From assembly GCA_028865845.1 (NCBI GenBank), contig JAGWJK010000378.1, positions 1 to 5,395 on the forward strand: a stretch of DNA of 5,395 bases. Reading direction: 5' to 3'. Positions 5,252-5,395 of the stretch are shown piece after piece. Position numbers and translations under genes: made by a program. Origin of the DNA: Rhizobiaceae bacterium (GTDB taxonomy: Bacteria > Pseudomonadota > Alphaproteobacteria > Rhizobiales > Rhizobiaceae). Positions within the stretch are counted from its first letter, which is position 1; every line of letters starts with the position of its first letter. The notes beneath the pieces were generated by a model. The model saw only the letters and a program-made list of their open reading frames with translations, did no database searches and was not told the origin of the DNA.

Positions 5252-5395
5252 ATGCATCAGGCGCTTGCCTATCTGCCGCAGATCCTGCCGGCCTACATTG
5301 CCTATATCATCGCCGTCGTCAGCCCAGGCCCCGCCATCATGGCGATCATCGCAACGTCGATGACGCACGGCCGCAAGGCCGGCATGACGATTTCG
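5252..5395 (+). CDS. LysE/RhtB family amino-acid exporter, truncated by window edge
   Basis: The first 48 residues are visible, beginning MHQALAYLPQILPAYIAYII. They contain the family's first transmembrane helix (about 9-30) and the SPGP motif (24-27), followed by ATSMTHGRKAG (34-44), the conserved cytosolic turn with its small and basic residues. Family members are about 200-residue inner-membrane proteins that export amino acids or related small molecules. The substrate cannot be predicted from this part. Start choice: the ATG at 5252 gives the typical N-terminus, although only a weak GGA (5241-5243) lies upstream; an in-frame GTG at 5210 would add 14 residues that look like non-coding leader. 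It follows the SDR gene on the same strand after 209 nt and probably has its own promoter. Confidence 0.9.
   Translation, partial: MHQALAYLPQILPAYIAYIIAVVSPGPAIMAIIATSMTHGRKAGMTIS

Overview
The window looks like chromosomal core DNA from an alphaproteobacterium, most likely of the Rhizobiales and probably close to Rhizobium/Agrobacterium. The grounds are GC-rich third codon positions in the confident genes, protein sequences of rhizobial type, and rpmF, mtgA and ispA lying together, a grouping I recall from rhizobial genomes. I ran no database search, so the taxonomic call is inference.

Left half, minus strand, in transcription order: mtgA (monofunctional peptidoglycan glycosyltransferase), then a two-gene unit of a DUF1868-type 2H phosphoesterase and a glutathione S-transferase-like protein 14 nt apart, then rpmF (ribosomal protein L32), which runs off the left edge. 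rpmF appears to have its own promoter in the gap after the GST gene. The GST/2H pair sits between mtgA and rpmF, which I would otherwise expect to be close neighbours.

Centre and right, plus strand: ispA (farnesyl diphosphate synthase) diverges from mtgA across a 216-nt gap. That gap holds an optimal Shine-Dalgarno sequence feeding a 9-codon mini-ORF just upstream of ispA. After ispA comes a 600-nt stretch with no recognisable gene family. It contains two adjacent hairpins, a repeated 8-mer, a possible 68-residue membrane miniprotein with a strong ribosome binding site, and a 14-bp near-perfect hairpin just upstream of the next gene. Then come a DltE-like short-chain dehydrogenase and, after 209 nt, the start of a LysE/RhtB-type exporter cut by the right edge.

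Functionally, IspA makes C15 isoprenoid diphosphate, the precursor of undecaprenyl phosphate, and MtgA polymerises the lipid II built on that carrier. The divergent pair therefore links carrier synthesis to wall synthesis. The other genes look like general housekeeping or accessory metabolism. I see no CRISPR array, transposase, integrase, tRNA or recognisable defence or biosynthetic system. The most interesting material is in the non-coding gaps.
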